Assembly: GCF_036634175.1 (NCBI RefSeq) | Contig: NZ_JAZIFX010000001.1 | Span: 124,001 to 188,000 of the forward strand | Direction of reading: 5' to 3' | Source of the DNA: Streptomyces sp. P9-A2 | GTDB lineage: Bacteria > Actinomycetota > Actinomycetes > Streptomycetales > Streptomycetaceae | Length of the DNA: 64,000 nucleotides | Shown here: piece after piece, positions 62,892-64,000 of the stretch | Numbering within the stretch: the stretch's first letter is position 1 | How the letters are laid out: the number at the start of each line of letters is the position of its first letter | Position numbers and translations under genes: made by a program | The notes under the pieces: generated by a model | Told to the model about the DNA's origin: nothing | Databases searched by the model: none | The model's input: the letters and a program-made list of their open reading frames with translations, nothing else

Positions 62892-64000
62892 GTGGCTCCC
62901 CCCGCCGAAGTCCTCGCCGTCCGCGGACTGAGCAAGACCTTCCCCGGCGTCCGGGCCCTGGACGACGTGGACCTGACCCTGCACCCGGGCGAGGTGCACG
63001 CCCTGATCGGCGAGAACGGCGCCGGCAAGTCGACCCTCATCAAGCTGCTCACCGGGGTCTACCGGCCCGACGCCGGTGACATCGTTTTCCAGGGCCGTGA
63101 CGTCTCCTTCGCCACTCCGCTGGAGGCGCAGAAGGCCGGGATCTCGACCATCTACCAAGAGGTCAACCTCATCCCGCTGCTGAGCGTGGCCCGCAACCTC
63201 TTCCTCGGCCGCGAGCCGCGCACCCGCTTCGGCCTGCTGGACTTCGCCCGCATGCACAAGGAGGCCGAGGAGACGCTGCGCGCCTACGGGGTCCGGGTGG
63301 ACGTCCGCCTGCCGCTGCGCGCCCTCGGGGTGGGCGCCCAGCAGATGGTCGCCCTGGCCCGCGCGGTGGCCACCGAGGCACGCGTGGTCATCATGGACGA
63401 ACCGACCTCCTCCCTCGAATCGCGGGAGGTCGAGACACTTTTCTCGGTGATCCGGCGGCTGCGCGACGACGGCATCGCGGTCGTCTACGTCAGTCACCGT
63501 CTGGACGAGCTGTACGCCGTGTGCGACACGGTCACCGTGCTGCGCGACGGACGCCGGGTCCATCACGGCCGGCTCGCCGACCTCGACCGTCTCTCCCTGG
63601 TGTCGACCATGCTGGGCCGGGAGCTGGGCGAGGTCCGCGAGGAGGGCCTGACCAAGTTCACCGGCGACCACCACGCGGCCGGCGCCCAGCCCGTACTTGA
63701 GGCACGGGATCTGACGGTCCCGCATCGGCTGCGGGGCGTGTCCGTTCAGATCCGGCCCGGCGAGGTCGTGGGGCTCGGCGGGCTCCTCGGATCCGGGCGG
63801 ACCGAGACGGCCAAGGCCATCGCCGGTGCGCTGGCGACGAGTTCGGGCCGGGTCGTGGTGGCCGGTGTGCCACTGCGCGGCGGGTCCACACCCGCCGCCA
63901 TCCGGGCCGGCGTCAGTCTGCTGCCCGAGGACCGCAAGAGCGAGGGCATCGTGCCCGGTCTCTCGGTCCGCGAGAACATCGCGCTGGCCGTGCTGCCCCG
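62892..64000 (+). CDS. Sugar ABC transporter ATP-binding protein (RbsA/YtfR-like), runs off right edge
   Basis: GTG 62892 behind CTGGAGGCACAG opens a frame that is still open at 64000 (369 codons). First ABC domain: Walker A GENGAGKSTL, Q-loop IYQEVN, signature LGVGAQQMVALARAVA (degenerate, as is normal for RbsA first domains), Walker B VVIMDEPTSSLE and VSHRLDE. The second domain begins near residue 255 with GLGGLLGSGRTETAKAIAGA and LPEDRKSEGIVP. Two-domain ATPases of this type energise monosaccharide importers; the permease genes should follow outside the window. Confidence 0.93.
   Translation, partial: MAPPAEVLAVRGLSKTFPGVRALDDVDLTLHPGEVHALIGENGAGKSTLIKLLTGVYRPDAGDIVFQGRDVSFATPLEAQKAGISTIYQEVNLIPLLSVARNLFLGREPRTRFGLLDFARMHKEAEETLRAYGVRVDVRLPLRALGVGAQQMVALARAVATEARVVIMDEPTSSLESREVETLFSVIRRLRDDGIAVVYVSHRLDELYAVCDTVTVLRDGRRVHHGRLADLDRLSLVSTMLGRELGEVREEGLTKFTGDHHAAGAQPVLEARDLTVPHRLRGVSVQIRPGEVVGLGGLLGSGRTETAKAIAGALATSSGRVVVAGVPLRGGSTPAAIRAGVSLLPEDRKSEGIVPGLSVRENIALAVLP

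Noticed and set aside
61521..63725. 734-codon minus-strand open frame
   Set aside because: Antisense to the binding protein and ABC ATPase genes, both of which have clear family motifs.

Overview
The window is high-GC actinomycete DNA, almost certainly Streptomyces. The evidence is the third-position GC bias throughout, GTG starts behind AGGAGG sites, a CsbD/SigB-type stress locus, a DUF5753/DUF397 pair, a cellobiose-type (Ceb-like) operon with its LacI regulator, and a large type I polyketide synthase. Remnants of transposases (IS5-, IS630- and TnpB-type), a split helicase fragment and several truncated genes suggest a variable chromosome-arm region. No rRNA, tRNA or CRISPR array was recognised.

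Layout. 0-4 kb: a partial COG2345-type regulator divergent from a DoxX-like membrane protein, a decayed TnpB-type element that truncates a membrane-anchored protein gene, and a helicase remnant. 3.8-8.5 kb: a general-stress block with a small hydrophobic protein, CsbD, an anti-sigma-type HATPase, a SigB/SigF-type sigma factor with a matching promoter, and a GAF-PP2C phosphatase. 9-18 kb: a membrane-tethered Mrr-type nuclease, small membrane and unknown proteins, SRPBCC and aldo/keto reductase genes divergent from a LysR regulator, an ICL/PEP-mutase family enzyme, a YbdK-type carboxylate-amine ligase and a tandem GNAT. 19.2-27.8 kb: one giant gene with order acyl-AMP ligase-ACP-KS-AT-DH-KR-ACP-TE, a self-contained single-extension polyketide synthase with no tailoring genes beside it. 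28-46 kb: flotillin/NfeD-like pair, sirtuin, zinc-free L36 and L33 ribosomal proteins, DoxX, monooxygenase, secreted EEP-family phosphatase, two transporters, acyltransferase, TrmO-like protein, and an XRE regulator divergent from an SDR enzyme.

46.5-53.2 kb: a beta-glucoside import operon (solute-binding lipoprotein, two permeases, GH1 glucosidase) divergent from a LacI-family regulator, with a paired operator between them. 53.9-56.3 kb: an intact TnpB-like gene lying between two truncated host genes and next to two head-to-head transposase tails. 56.7-64 kb: a 1002-residue secreted multidomain sugar-related protein, a second LacI regulator, and a ribose/galactofuranose-type ABC importer that runs off the right edge.

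The carbohydrate theme of the last 17 kb suggests two separately regulated sugar-uptake systems. The most interesting objects are the single-module ligase-PKS, the TnpB-like protein that lacks the usual zinc ribbon, the membrane-tethered nuclease, and several long perfect palindromes and tandem repeats at regulatory positions. All assignments were made by reading the sequence; no database search was run.
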